The position numbers were made by a program, and so were the translations under genes. A stretch of 64,000 nt of DNA, from the NCBI RefSeq assembly GCF_000024265.1, contig NC_013204.1, positions 2,158,180 through 2,222,179 on the forward strand. The letters run 5' to 3'. The stretch's first letter is position 1. Each line of letters opens with the position of its first letter. Origin of the DNA: Eggerthella lenta DSM 2243 (GTDB lineage: Bacteria > Actinomycetota > Coriobacteriia > Coriobacteriales > Eggerthellaceae). Shown in pieces: positions 16,991-24,067 of this stretch. The notes below the pieces were generated by a model that saw only the letters and a list, made by a program, of their open reading frames with translations, was not told the DNA's origin and ran no database searches.

Positions 16991-18301
16991 ATGACCGTCA
17001 CTGAGAAACTCAATGGCTACGGCCCGCTTGCGGGCATCAAAGTGGTCGAGATGTGCACGTACGTCGCAGCTCCCGCAACCGTCAGAGTATTGTCCGAAAT
17101 GGGCGCCGAAGTTCTGAAGATCGAATCGTTCGACGGCGATATCCAGCGCACGCAAGGTCCGGGCTTCGGCTGCGATCTGACCGACACCGAGGATCCGACC
17201 ATCGACCTCAACAACACCAACAAGAACTGGATCTCCCTCAACTTGAAATCCGAGGAAGGTCTGGCCATCGCGAAGAAGATGATCGGCGAAGCAGACATCT
17301 TCATGAACAACATGCGCACGGCCGCCCTGGAGAAGCTGGGCCTCGACTACCCCACGCTGTCCGCCGAGTTCCCCGGTCTTATCTGGGCTCAGATGCGCGG
17401 CTACGGCGAGTTCGGCGAGTTCGCACACTCCCCCGGCTACGACGCTGTGTGCTGGGCTGCCCGCGGCGGCGTCGCGGGTACCTTCTGCGAGAAGGGCACG
17501 TCGCCGGCCATTCCTCCCCAAGCGTTCGGCGATTACAACACCGCGACCATGATGGCCGCCGGCATCTTGGGGGCGCTGGTGAACAAGCTGCGCACGGGCA
17601 GGGGCGACAAAGTCGTCGTCAACCTGTACCACTCCGCCATCTGGGGCGGCAGCATCGCCGTGTGCGCGCAGCAGTTCGGCGCCGACTACCCGAAGACGCG
17701 CAAGGACGTGCCGAACCCGTTCAACAACACGTACAAAACCGCGGACGACAAGTGGATCTACATCTGCCAGCCGCAGCATAACCGCTATTACAACGACATG
17801 ATGAAGATCATCGGCCGCGACGACCTGGTCGACGATCCGCGCTACGCCACGGTTGAGAACCTCAAGGAAAAGCACCTGCAGCCGGAGCTCATCGAGATCC
17901 TCGAAGGCGGATTCGTCCAGAAAACGCTCGACGAGTGGCTGCCCATCCTGGCCGAATGGCAGGTGCCCAGCCAGAAGGTCTTCCGTTACACCGACATCGT
18001 CAAGGACGAGGAGGCGTACGTCAACGACGCTATCCGCAAGGTGAACTACCAGGCCTTCGGCGAGCGCGCGCTGCCCACCACCCCGATCCGCTACGCGAAC
18101 TTCGGCGATCCCCCGGTGGTGCTGTCCAAGCCCATCGGCTACCACACCGCCGAGTACCTGCACAAGTACGGCTACACCGATGAGCAGATCGCCGAGATGG
18201 AAGCCGCCGGTGCCGTCAAGTGCTATCACGGCGAGGAAGTGCCGGACGTCATCTTCAAGTCCGAGCGCCAGCTCGCCGGCGAGGCTCCCTGCAACTGGTA
18301 G
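16991..18301 (+). CDS. Class III CoA-transferase (CaiB/BaiF family)
   Basis: This 436-residue protein matches the CaiB/BaiF/Frc family. It has an N-terminal Rossmann-like segment (VLSEMGAEVLKIE) and SPGYDAVCWAARGGVAG, whose Asp is at the position of the catalytic aspartate that forms the acyl anhydride. It exchanges CoA between a thioester and a free acid, recycling CoA after side-chain turnover. AAAGGAG lies upstream of the ATG at 16991. It is monocistronic with a strong terminator. Relatives act on carnitine, bile acids, oxalate and aryl acids, so the substrate is open. Confidence 0.9.
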   Translation: MTVTEKLNGYGPLAGIKVVEMCTYVAAPATVRVLSEMGAEVLKIESFDGDIQRTQGPGFGCDLTDTEDPTIDLNNTNKNWISLNLKSEEGLAIAKKMIGEADIFMNNMRTAALEKLGLDYPTLSAEFPGLIWAQMRGYGEFGEFAHSPGYDAVCWAARGGVAGTFCEKGTSPAIPPQAFGDYNTATMMAAGILGALVNKLRTGRGDKVVVNLYHSAIWGGSIAVCAQQFGADYPKTRKDVPNPFNNTYKTADDKWIYICQPQHNRYYNDMMKIIGRDDLVDDPRYATVENLKEKHLQPELIEILEGGFVQKTLDEWLPILAEWQVPSQKVFRYTDIVKDEEAYVNDAIRKVNYQAFGERALPTTPIRYANFGDPPVVLSKPIGYHTAEYLHKYGYTDEQIAEMEAAGAVKCYHGEEVPDVIFKSERQLAGEAPCNW

Positions 18302-18314
18302 ACCTCCGACCGCC

Positions 18315-18350
18315 AAAAGAACCGCAGCGGATTGCTGCGGTTCTTTTTTT
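18315..18350 (+). terminator. Rho-independent terminator of CoA-transferase
   Basis: An 11-bp stem AGAACCGCAGC with loop GGATT is followed by six further T residues (18345-18350), 14 nt after the stop codon. Confidence 0.85.
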
Positions 18351-18391
18351 GCGCCGGGCCCCGTCGCCCGCTTTGGCTGAAGCGCCTGCGG

Positions 18392-19006
18392 CTACCCCAG
18401 GCGCTTCAGCAGCTCGACCATGTCCTCGCCCAGCTGGCGGGCGTAGGCGAACGCCGTCGCGTCGTCCTGGACGCGGCGCCAGCGGATGCGGCCCTCCTCG
18501 TCCAAACCGGCGAACTGGGACGCAGCCGTGCCGTTTGCCTTCACGGGCCCCTTCGGACGCGGATGAACGACCAGCATCTCATGAGTGGCGAAGAAGCGGT
18601 CCAGCACGCCGAGCGTCTCCTCGGCACCGCAGTCGACGAGCCCCGACGTGGTCACTGCCCCGCCCGCCTTGCCCTTGAGCGCGTTGGCGACCATATGCAG
18701 CGGGCGCGTGCGGTCGATGAACGTCTTGGTGCGTGCCGACACGTTCGCAAAGTAGTCCGGCGAGCCCACGATAATGCCGTCGGCCGCCTTCATCTTCGCC
18801 ACGAGGCCGTCCATGTCGTCCGACAGCGTGCAGGCCGGCTTCGCCAAGCAGGCGTTGCACCCGATGCAGTAGCCGATGTCCAGCCGGGCGAGCTCCACGA
18901 GCTCGGTCTCGGCCCCCGCTCCCTGCGCCGCGTCGAGCGCCGCTTGCAGCAGGGCGGCCGTCCCCTTGCCCGGCCGGTGGCTTCCGTTGATGGCCAGAAT
19001 GCGCAT
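18392..19006 (-). CDS. Iron-sulfur flavoprotein (Isf-type NADPH-dependent FMN reductase fold)
   Basis: This 204-residue flavodoxin-fold protein starts MRILAINGSHRPGKGT (phosphate-binding loop for FMN) and carries a compact CX2CX2CX5C motif (CIGCNACLAKPAC) typical of Isf proteins with a [4Fe-4S] cluster beside FMN. VGSPDYFANVSARTKTFIDR is the second FMN contact. It is a cytosolic electron carrier or reductase. It lies 91 nt downstream of the enoyl-CoA hydratase on the same strand, with an intervening hairpin. Confidence 0.85.
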   Translation of the reverse strand: MRILAINGSHRPGKGTAALLQAALDAAQGAGAETELVELARLDIGYCIGCNACLAKPACTLSDDMDGLVAKMKAADGIIVGSPDYFANVSARTKTFIDRTRPLHMVANALKGKAGGAVTTSGLVDCGAEETLGVLDRFFATHEMLVVHPRPKGPVKANGTAASQFAGLDEEGRIRWRRVQDDATAFAYARQLGEDMVELLKRLG

Positions 19007-19032
19007 GTTCTCGTCCTCTCTCTAAATGCGAA

Positions 19033-19065
19033 GCGCCCCCGACCCGCAGAGCGGTCCGGGAGCGC
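19033..19065 (-). terminator. Imperfect hairpin after enoyl-CoA hydratase
   Basis: GCGCCCCCGACC (19033-19044) pairs imperfectly with GGTCCGGGAGCGC (19053-19065), between the hydratase and the downstream Isf gene. It may only partly separate them. Confidence 0.4.
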
Positions 19066-19097
19066 CAAAACGCGGGCGCGTGCGCGCGCCGTGCGCC

Positions 19098-19976
19098 TTA
19101 CAGGTTGTGGAACTGGTACTTCTCCGGGTTGTCCTTCACGTCCTGCTTGTTCTTCGGGTTCATCTTGCCGACGCCCATCTGACCGTCGTTCGTGTTGGAG
19201 GCCAGAACCTGGTTGCGGTTCTCCATCTTGACGACGTTCTCGAAGCTGGTGCCGTCGAGGGAGGCCTGCAGGCACTCCTTCGTGAGGCGCAGACCGAACG
19301 GGGCGGTGGCGTCGCACATCTGCTGAGCGAATGCCACGGCCTCTTCGACCACGTCGTCGTCGGCGACAACCTTGTTGGCGAAGCCCCACTCCAGCAGCTT
19401 CTCGGCACCGAAGCGGTTGGGGTTCATGAGGATCTCGCAGGCGCGGGCGTAGCCGACGATCTTCGGCAGGAAGAACGCGCCGCCCATGTCGGTGCCGGTG
19501 TAGCCGATGGACAGGTAGCCGGCGTTCATCTTGAACGACTCGCCCAGCACGCGCATGTCGCACGCGCAGGAGATGGACAGGCCGCCGCCCACGGCGTAGC
19601 CCTTGAGGGCGCCGATGATGGGCTGCTCGCAACGGCGCATGTTGATGATCTGGTCGGAGCACATGCGCTGCATGATGTAGAAGTCGCGCTGGATGCGGCC
19701 CATGTCCTCGGGCGGATCGAGCGCCAGGTCGTTCAGGTTGAAGCCGGCGCAGAAGGACTTGCCCTCGCCCGTCAGCACGATGACGCGGCAATCCTTGTCC
19801 ATGCGCACCTTGATGAGGAAGTCGTTGAACTCGGCCATCTGGGCGTACGACATGGCGTTGAGGTTCGCGGCATCGTTGAAGCTGCACACGTACACCGGGC
19901 CGCGACGGTCGATGATGAGCTTCTCATAGTCGTACTCGAACTCCGGCAGATGGTAATCCTCTTGATACACGCTCAT
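19098..19976 (-). CDS. Enoyl-CoA hydratase/isomerase family protein
   Basis: This 292-residue crotonase-fold protein has the oxyanion-hole segments KSFCAGFNLNDLA and KGYAVGGGLSISCACDMRV and the signature TDMGGAFFLPKIVG. It hydrates or isomerises an enoyl-CoA (the family includes CaiD-like dehydratases). The ATG at 19976 is preferred over the GTG at 19982 because AAGGGG sits 8 nt before it. It is divergent from the acyl-CoA ligase across a 580-base regulatory gap. The substrate is unknown. Confidence 0.9.
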   Translation of the reverse strand: MSVYQEDYHLPEFEYDYEKLIIDRRGPVYVCSFNDAANLNAMSYAQMAEFNDFLIKVRMDKDCRVIVLTGEGKSFCAGFNLNDLALDPPEDMGRIQRDFYIMQRMCSDQIINMRRCEQPIIGALKGYAVGGGLSISCACDMRVLGESFKMNAGYLSIGYTGTDMGGAFFLPKIVGYARACEILMNPNRFGAEKLLEWGFANKVVADDDVVEEAVAFAQQMCDATAPFGLRLTKECLQASLDGTSFENVVKMENRNQVLASNTNDGQMGVGKMNPKNKQDVKDNPEKYQFHNL

Positions 19977-20556
19977 TGGCACTACCCCTTTCCCTGTGGT
20001 TTCATATCATTCGCTTCTTAGGCGCCGCGTCGGGGACGAGCGCTCGGCGAGGCCGTGTTCACGACCCTTCTTTATGATCGCCCCAACAACGCGATTAATC
20101 TACGGACAATAGACTGATACTGTCTAAGATATGAAATGCTCAGCCAACATATCCTTAATTTTGTCCTATTAATTGCAGAAAACGGGAACGAGAACCTTTG
20201 AGACTCATGTTCCGATCAAAAAGATAACCTCATCCAGTCCTGCGCTGTCCATAATGAAATATATTCTATGATCAGGCTTTTTTTCTATCGATAGACTTTG
20301 GCTATCGACGCATAGGAAGTTCCTATCGGTATACCCACAAATACCGATCATCGACCATCATCTTCGGGTTTACAATAAATGGCACGAACCACGACGTGCG
20401 AGCATAGAGCATGTCGCCCGGCGCATCGCGTCAACGCGCTGAGCCGGACACGAGGGGGCCCGTCGAAGCGGGCAGCAGATCGAGTTCATGCGGAACATCC
20501 GGCGGGGGACGTCGGGTGAGAGAAGCGAGCTGTCATCAAGAGAGGACTCAGGGGCG
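19977..20556. promoter_or_regulatory. AT-rich divergent control region (hydratase/ligase) with paired palindromes
   Basis: This 580-base gap has no gene. It carries CTATCGATAG (20285-20294) and ATAGG-AAGTT-CCTAT (20312-20326), the same palindrome pair as at 6442-6462. TTGTCC hexamers occur on both strands (20104-20109 minus, 20161-20166 plus). It is markedly more AT-rich than its surroundings, as expected for control regions of this genome. Confidence 0.5.
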
Positions 20557-22188
20557 ATGATTACCGATCTCAAAATCAATGCGGAGAGAAAGCAATTCTA
20601 CTACGAGAAAGGATACTGGACCGAGAAGACCCTCGGCGACGTATGGGCCGACCGCGTCGCCTCCCATCCGGAGCGCACGTACGTCAGCGACGACCAGGGA
20701 TCGTCCTACACGTACGGCGAGATAGACGACAAGGCGGCGCGCCTGGCAGCATGGCTCGTCGAGCAAGGGGTGGCCCCCGGGGACGTGGTCACGTTCCAAA
20801 TGCCTACGTGGGCGGAGTTCTGCATCGTCTATGTGGCAGCCCTCAAGGCCGGCGCGGTCATGCACCCTCTTCCGCGCAACTTCAACGACGCCGACCTCGT
20901 CTACGGCATGAACCTCGTGGGCTCGAGGGCGTTCATCTGCCCCACCAAAGTGGCGAAGGTCGACTTCGAGAGCCAGATTTTGAGCATCGTCGACCAGATA
21001 CCGACGCTGGGACCTGTGGCGCTCGTGGACAAGGCGGCGCCGAAGCACTCCGAGCTGCCCACGGTCGCGGAGATATGCGCGCGCTATGAGCCAATTGAAT
21101 ACCCCCCCCCCATCACGTCTGACGACGTAGCCTGCATCCTGTCCACGTCCGGCACCACGGGCAAGCCCAAAGCGGTGCTGTTCACGCATAACAACCTCAT
21201 CTTCTCCGAGCGGTCGTTCGTAAAGGGTACCGAGCGAACGGCGGACGACGTCATGTTCATGGCATCCCCGCTCAACCACGCCACCGGGTTCTTCCACGGC
21301 CTCATCTCCCCCATGATCCTGGGCGGGCGCACGGTGCTGCAGCAGGACTTCCGTCCCGCGCAAGCCATCGAGCAGATGAACCGCGAGGGCTGCACCTGGT
21401 CGATGGGTGCGACGCCGTTCATCTACGACATGCTCAAGTGCATCGAGTTCGAGGACGGCCCGCGGTTCGAAACACTGCAGCTGTTCCTCTGCGGCGGCGC
21501 ACCGGTGCCCGGCAACCTCGTGCAGTGCGCGCACGGCCACGGGGTCATGCTCGCCGAGATATACGGGTCGACGGAAAGCTGCCCCCACATCTTCGTGCCC
21601 CCCGCGAAATGCCTCGAATGGAACGGAGCCTGGTCGGGCATCCCCTTCCCCGGCATCGAGGTGCGCATCGTGGACGGCGACCGCAACGACGTGCCGCGCG
21701 GCGAGCAGGGCGAGGAGATCTCGCGCGGGCCGCACCAGTTCGTGGGCTACCTCAACGCCAAGGAGCGCACCGATCGCGCGCTCGACGACGACGGCTGGTT
21801 CTACAGCGGCGACCTCGGCTACATGGACGAAGAGGGGCGCATCCGCATCAACGGGCGCAAGAAGGAGATCATCATCCGCGGCGGCGAGAACATCTGCGCG
21901 CGCGAGATCGACGACGATCTGATGGGGTGCCCCGGCGTGGGCGAGACGGCCACCATCGGCATGCCCGACGAGCGCCTGGGCGAGCGCATCTGCACCTTCG
22001 CGGTGCCCGTCGACGAGCGTCGCCCCACCGTGGAGGACGTGACGGCCTACCTGGCCGAGAAGCACGTGGCCAAGCGCCTGTGGCCCGAGCGCATGGAGTA
22101 CATCGACGAGATCCCGAAGACGGCCACCGGCAAGGTGAAGCGCTTCGAGCTGGCCAAGGAGCTGGCGAAGCGCATGGAGAACGAGTAG
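20557..22188 (+). CDS. AMP-forming acyl-CoA synthetase (FadD/CaiC-like)
   Basis: This 543-residue ANL-family ligase activates a carboxylate as acyl-AMP and then acyl-CoA. Motifs are the P-loop STSGTTGKPKAVLFTH, the adenylate-binding YGSTES, the hinge YSGDLGYMDEEGRIRINGRK, and the C-terminal catalytic Lys in PKTATGKVKR. The ATG at 20557 is chosen because the family N-terminus starts there and GGGG precedes it. A C10 tract (21102-21111) lies inside the gene and encodes three Pro codons; a one-base slip would frameshift the protein at about residue 185. It is probably the entry enzyme of the island. The substrate is unknown. Confidence 0.92.
   Translation: MITDLKINAERKQFYYEKGYWTEKTLGDVWADRVASHPERTYVSDDQGSSYTYGEIDDKAARLAAWLVEQGVAPGDVVTFQMPTWAEFCIVYVAALKAGAVMHPLPRNFNDADLVYGMNLVGSRAFICPTKVAKVDFESQILSIVDQIPTLGPVALVDKAAPKHSELPTVAEICARYEPIEYPPPITSDDVACILSTSGTTGKPKAVLFTHNNLIFSERSFVKGTERTADDVMFMASPLNHATGFFHGLISPMILGGRTVLQQDFRPAQAIEQMNREGCTWSMGATPFIYDMLKCIEFEDGPRFETLQLFLCGGAPVPGNLVQCAHGHGVMLAEIYGSTESCPHIFVPPAKCLEWNGAWSGIPFPGIEVRIVDGDRNDVPRGEQGEEISRGPHQFVGYLNAKERTDRALDDDGWFYSGDLGYMDEEGRIRINGRKKEIIIRGGENICAREIDDDLMGCPGVGETATIGMPDERLGERICTFAVPVDERRPTVEDVTAYLAEKHVAKRLWPERMEYIDEIPKTATGKVKRFELAKELAKRMENE
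21102..21111 (+). repeat. In-frame C10 homopolymer inside acyl-CoA ligase gene
   Basis: Ten consecutive C residues occur within the coding sequence. Proline could be encoded without such a run, and tracts of this length are prone to slipped-strand mispairing. Confidence 0.8.
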
Positions 22189-22217
22189 GGAAACAGAGAA
22201 ACCGCAGACGATCCGAA

Positions 22218-22245
22218 GAAGGCCGGGGCAAGCGCCCCGGCCTTC
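22218..22245 (+). terminator. Terminator of acyl-CoA ligase
   Basis: A perfect 12-bp stem GAAGGCCGGGGC with loop AAGC lies 30 nt after the ligase stop. There is no long U-run. Confidence 0.65.
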
Positions 22246-22261
22246 TCGCATGCAGAGGCAT

Positions 22262-22317
22262 CGACAGGGTGTCATCCTGAGCGGAGCGCGAGCGAATCGA
22301 AGGATGACACCCTGTCG
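22262..22317. repeat. Dispersed hairpin repeat, copy A
   Basis: CGACAGGGTGTCATCC (22262-22277) and its perfect complement (22302-22317) enclose TGAGCGGAGCGCGAGCG. The TCATCCTGAGCGGAGCG core recurs at 34783, 53331 and 58499. It lies between convergent genes, so it may also end both transcripts. Confidence 0.75.
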
Positions 22318-22329
22318 CGCCTCCTGCGC

Positions 22330-23163
22330 TCAGGACGGCAGCTTGCCGGACTGCGCGAGGTATTCCAGCTGGGCTTGGATGTTGATGCGCGCGGCCGGAT
22401 CGAGGCGCGCGTCCACGTCCTGGTACACGGCCTCGATGATGCGGTCGACGTCGAGCCCGGCGCCCGCCTCCGAGGCGGCGCGCACGCGCTCCAAGCGATC
22501 GAGGCGATGACGGTAGACCCGGTCGATGGCTTCGAGCGGATGATCGATAAGCGGCCCATGGGCCGTCAGCAGGCGCGCGACGTTGCGCTCGACGACCGTG
22601 GCGCGCAGACGCTCGAGGCTTTCCAGGTACGCCGCCAGGCTGCCATCGGGCCAGCAGATGAGCGTGGAGCTTTGCTTGAACAGCATATCCCCCGTCATGA
22701 CGGACGCGTCGGAGGGCATGAGGAAGCCCACGAGATCGCTCGCATGCCCCGGCAACGGAACCGCTTCGAGGCGCGGCGCGCCGGCACCGAGATCGAGCGG
22801 CCCGTCGGGCAGCGTGCCGCTCCGGCGCGACAGCACCGGCGCTCCCGTCATCGCCGCGAAGCGCTCGGCGCCTTCCGCATGGTCGGCATGGTCGTGCGTC
22901 AGCAGGACGGCGGCCACCTCGTGCCCGTCCTCGGCGCAGGCGCGCTGCACGGCGCGCAGATGCGGCGCGCTGTCAGGGCCGGGATCCACCACGACGCACG
23001 CGGGCGAGCCCGGATCGGCCAGGATCCAGGTGTTCGTGCCGAGGTACGTGAGAGGCGACGGGTTGTCGGCGAGGATCACGCGCGCATGAGCCGACACGCG
23101 CCGGCTTCCCCACGAAGCCCGACCCGTCGCGACGACGGGGCGCTGCATCACGGCAGCCTGCAT
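22330..23163 (-). CDS. MBL-fold hydrolase, LACTB2-like
   Basis: This 277-residue metallo-beta-lactamase-fold protein has the metal motif LLTHDHADHAEG, a PGHASD His and MTGDMLF for the bridging Asp. The C-terminal helical region is as in LACTB2-type proteins. It is translationally linked to the Nudix gene: an ATG at 23163 overlaps it by 16 nt, or an ATG at 23148 forms TGATG with its stop. LACTB2-like proteins beside Nudix proteins are a known arrangement. It could be a thioesterase or phosphodiesterase-type hydrolase. Confidence 0.82.
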   Translation of the reverse strand: MQAAVMQRPVVATGRASWGSRRVSAHARVILADNPSPLTYLGTNTWILADPGSPACVVVDPGPDSAPHLRAVQRACAEDGHEVAAVLLTHDHADHAEGAERFAAMTGAPVLSRRSGTLPDGPLDLGAGAPRLEAVPLPGHASDLVGFLMPSDASVMTGDMLFKQSSTLICWPDGSLAAYLESLERLRATVVERNVARLLTAHGPLIDHPLEAIDRVYRHRLDRLERVRAASEAGAGLDVDRIIEAVYQDVDARLDPAARINIQAQLEYLAQSGKLPS

Positions 23164-23984
23164 GTCAGCACCGCCCTTCCCCCTTCGCGCACGGCGGGTT
23201 CCAGCATCACGCGGCCCGTCTCCTCCACGCCTGCCGCGAACGACTCCACGCCGGGCGCATGCAGGAGGTGCGCCAGGTTGTAGGCCGTCGGCGGCACGAG
23301 GCGCACTAAACCCTGCGCGGCGCGGTCGAACATGGCCTGCGGATCCACCCATCCGGCACGATCGGCCTCGCTGGTGCGGCTGTCGGGCTCCTGCCCTGTG
23401 GGCGCGAGCGCGGCGAAAAAGTAGGTGTCGTAGCGGCGCGGCTCGAACTCCGGCGTCAGCCAATGCGAACGCAAGCCCAGCAGATCGGCGCGCAAGGCGA
23501 GGCCGTGGCGCTTCAGCACGTCGGCGAGCGAGGTCTCGTGGGATACGAGCCGGCGGCGCTCCTCGGCCCATGCGGGCTCGGAGGCGTCCAGCGAGCAGAC
23601 GCCGCGCTCGTCGCCGGCCAGCAGCACGCCGCACTCCTCGAACAGCTCGCGGGCGGCCGCCGTCACCACGCGGCGCGCCACGTCGGCGCTGGTGCCCATG
23701 CGACGCGCCCAAACCTCCTCGTCGGGGCCGATCCACGAGCACCGCGCGCCGTCGTCGGCGGGATCCACGCCCCCGCCCGGGAACACCACGGCCTCCGGCA
23801 CGAACGCCATCGTCGCCGCCCGGCGCAGCATGAACACCTCGCGCGGGCTGCGCACCAGCATTACCGTGGCCGCCAGCCGCGGCACGGCCGGAGCCGTCCC
23901 TGCGGCGCAGAACCCCTCGTAGGCGCGGGCCAGCTGCTCGCTCATCGGCACTTCGAGCATCTCGCCCGACCTCCACGCGTTCAT
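23148..23984 (-). CDS. Nudix hydrolase, NUDT19-like with split Nudix box
   Basis: This 278-residue protein has a Nudix box with a large insertion: the proximal part is VFPGGGVDPADD and the distal part is RELFEECGVLL, about 35 residues later. This insertion is typical of NUDT19-type CoA diphosphatases. AAGGAGG lies 7 nt before the ATG at 23984, supporting this start over the upstream ATG at 24008. It overlaps the MBL gene and follows the ETF/Fe-S operon by 83 nt. A role in trimming CoA or acyl-CoA fits the context but is inferred. Confidence 0.8.
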   Translation of the reverse strand: MNAWRSGEMLEVPMSEQLARAYEGFCAAGTAPAVPRLAATVMLVRSPREVFMLRRAATMAFVPEAVVFPGGGVDPADDGARCSWIGPDEEVWARRMGTSADVARRVVTAAARELFEECGVLLAGDERGVCSLDASEPAWAEERRRLVSHETSLADVLKRHGLALRADLLGLRSHWLTPEFEPRRYDTYFFAALAPTGQEPDSRTSEADRAGWVDPQAMFDRAAQGLVRLVPPTAYNLAHLLHAPGVESFAAGVEETGRVMLEPAVREGGRAVLTCRLP

Positions 23985-24067
23985 AGCCCCGCCTCCTTGC
24001 GCATGCATACCATCCAGCTCGGTTCGCCCCTTCCGCGCGACGCGCGGAAGGAGTTTTCCTCATGGTA

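Noticed and set aside
4942-22188. Carnitine (cai) or gamma-butyrobetaine operon
   Set aside because: CaiA, B, C and D-like families and fixABCX are present, but there is no CaiT-type BCCT carrier. Both transporters here are MFS, so a named substrate is not supported.
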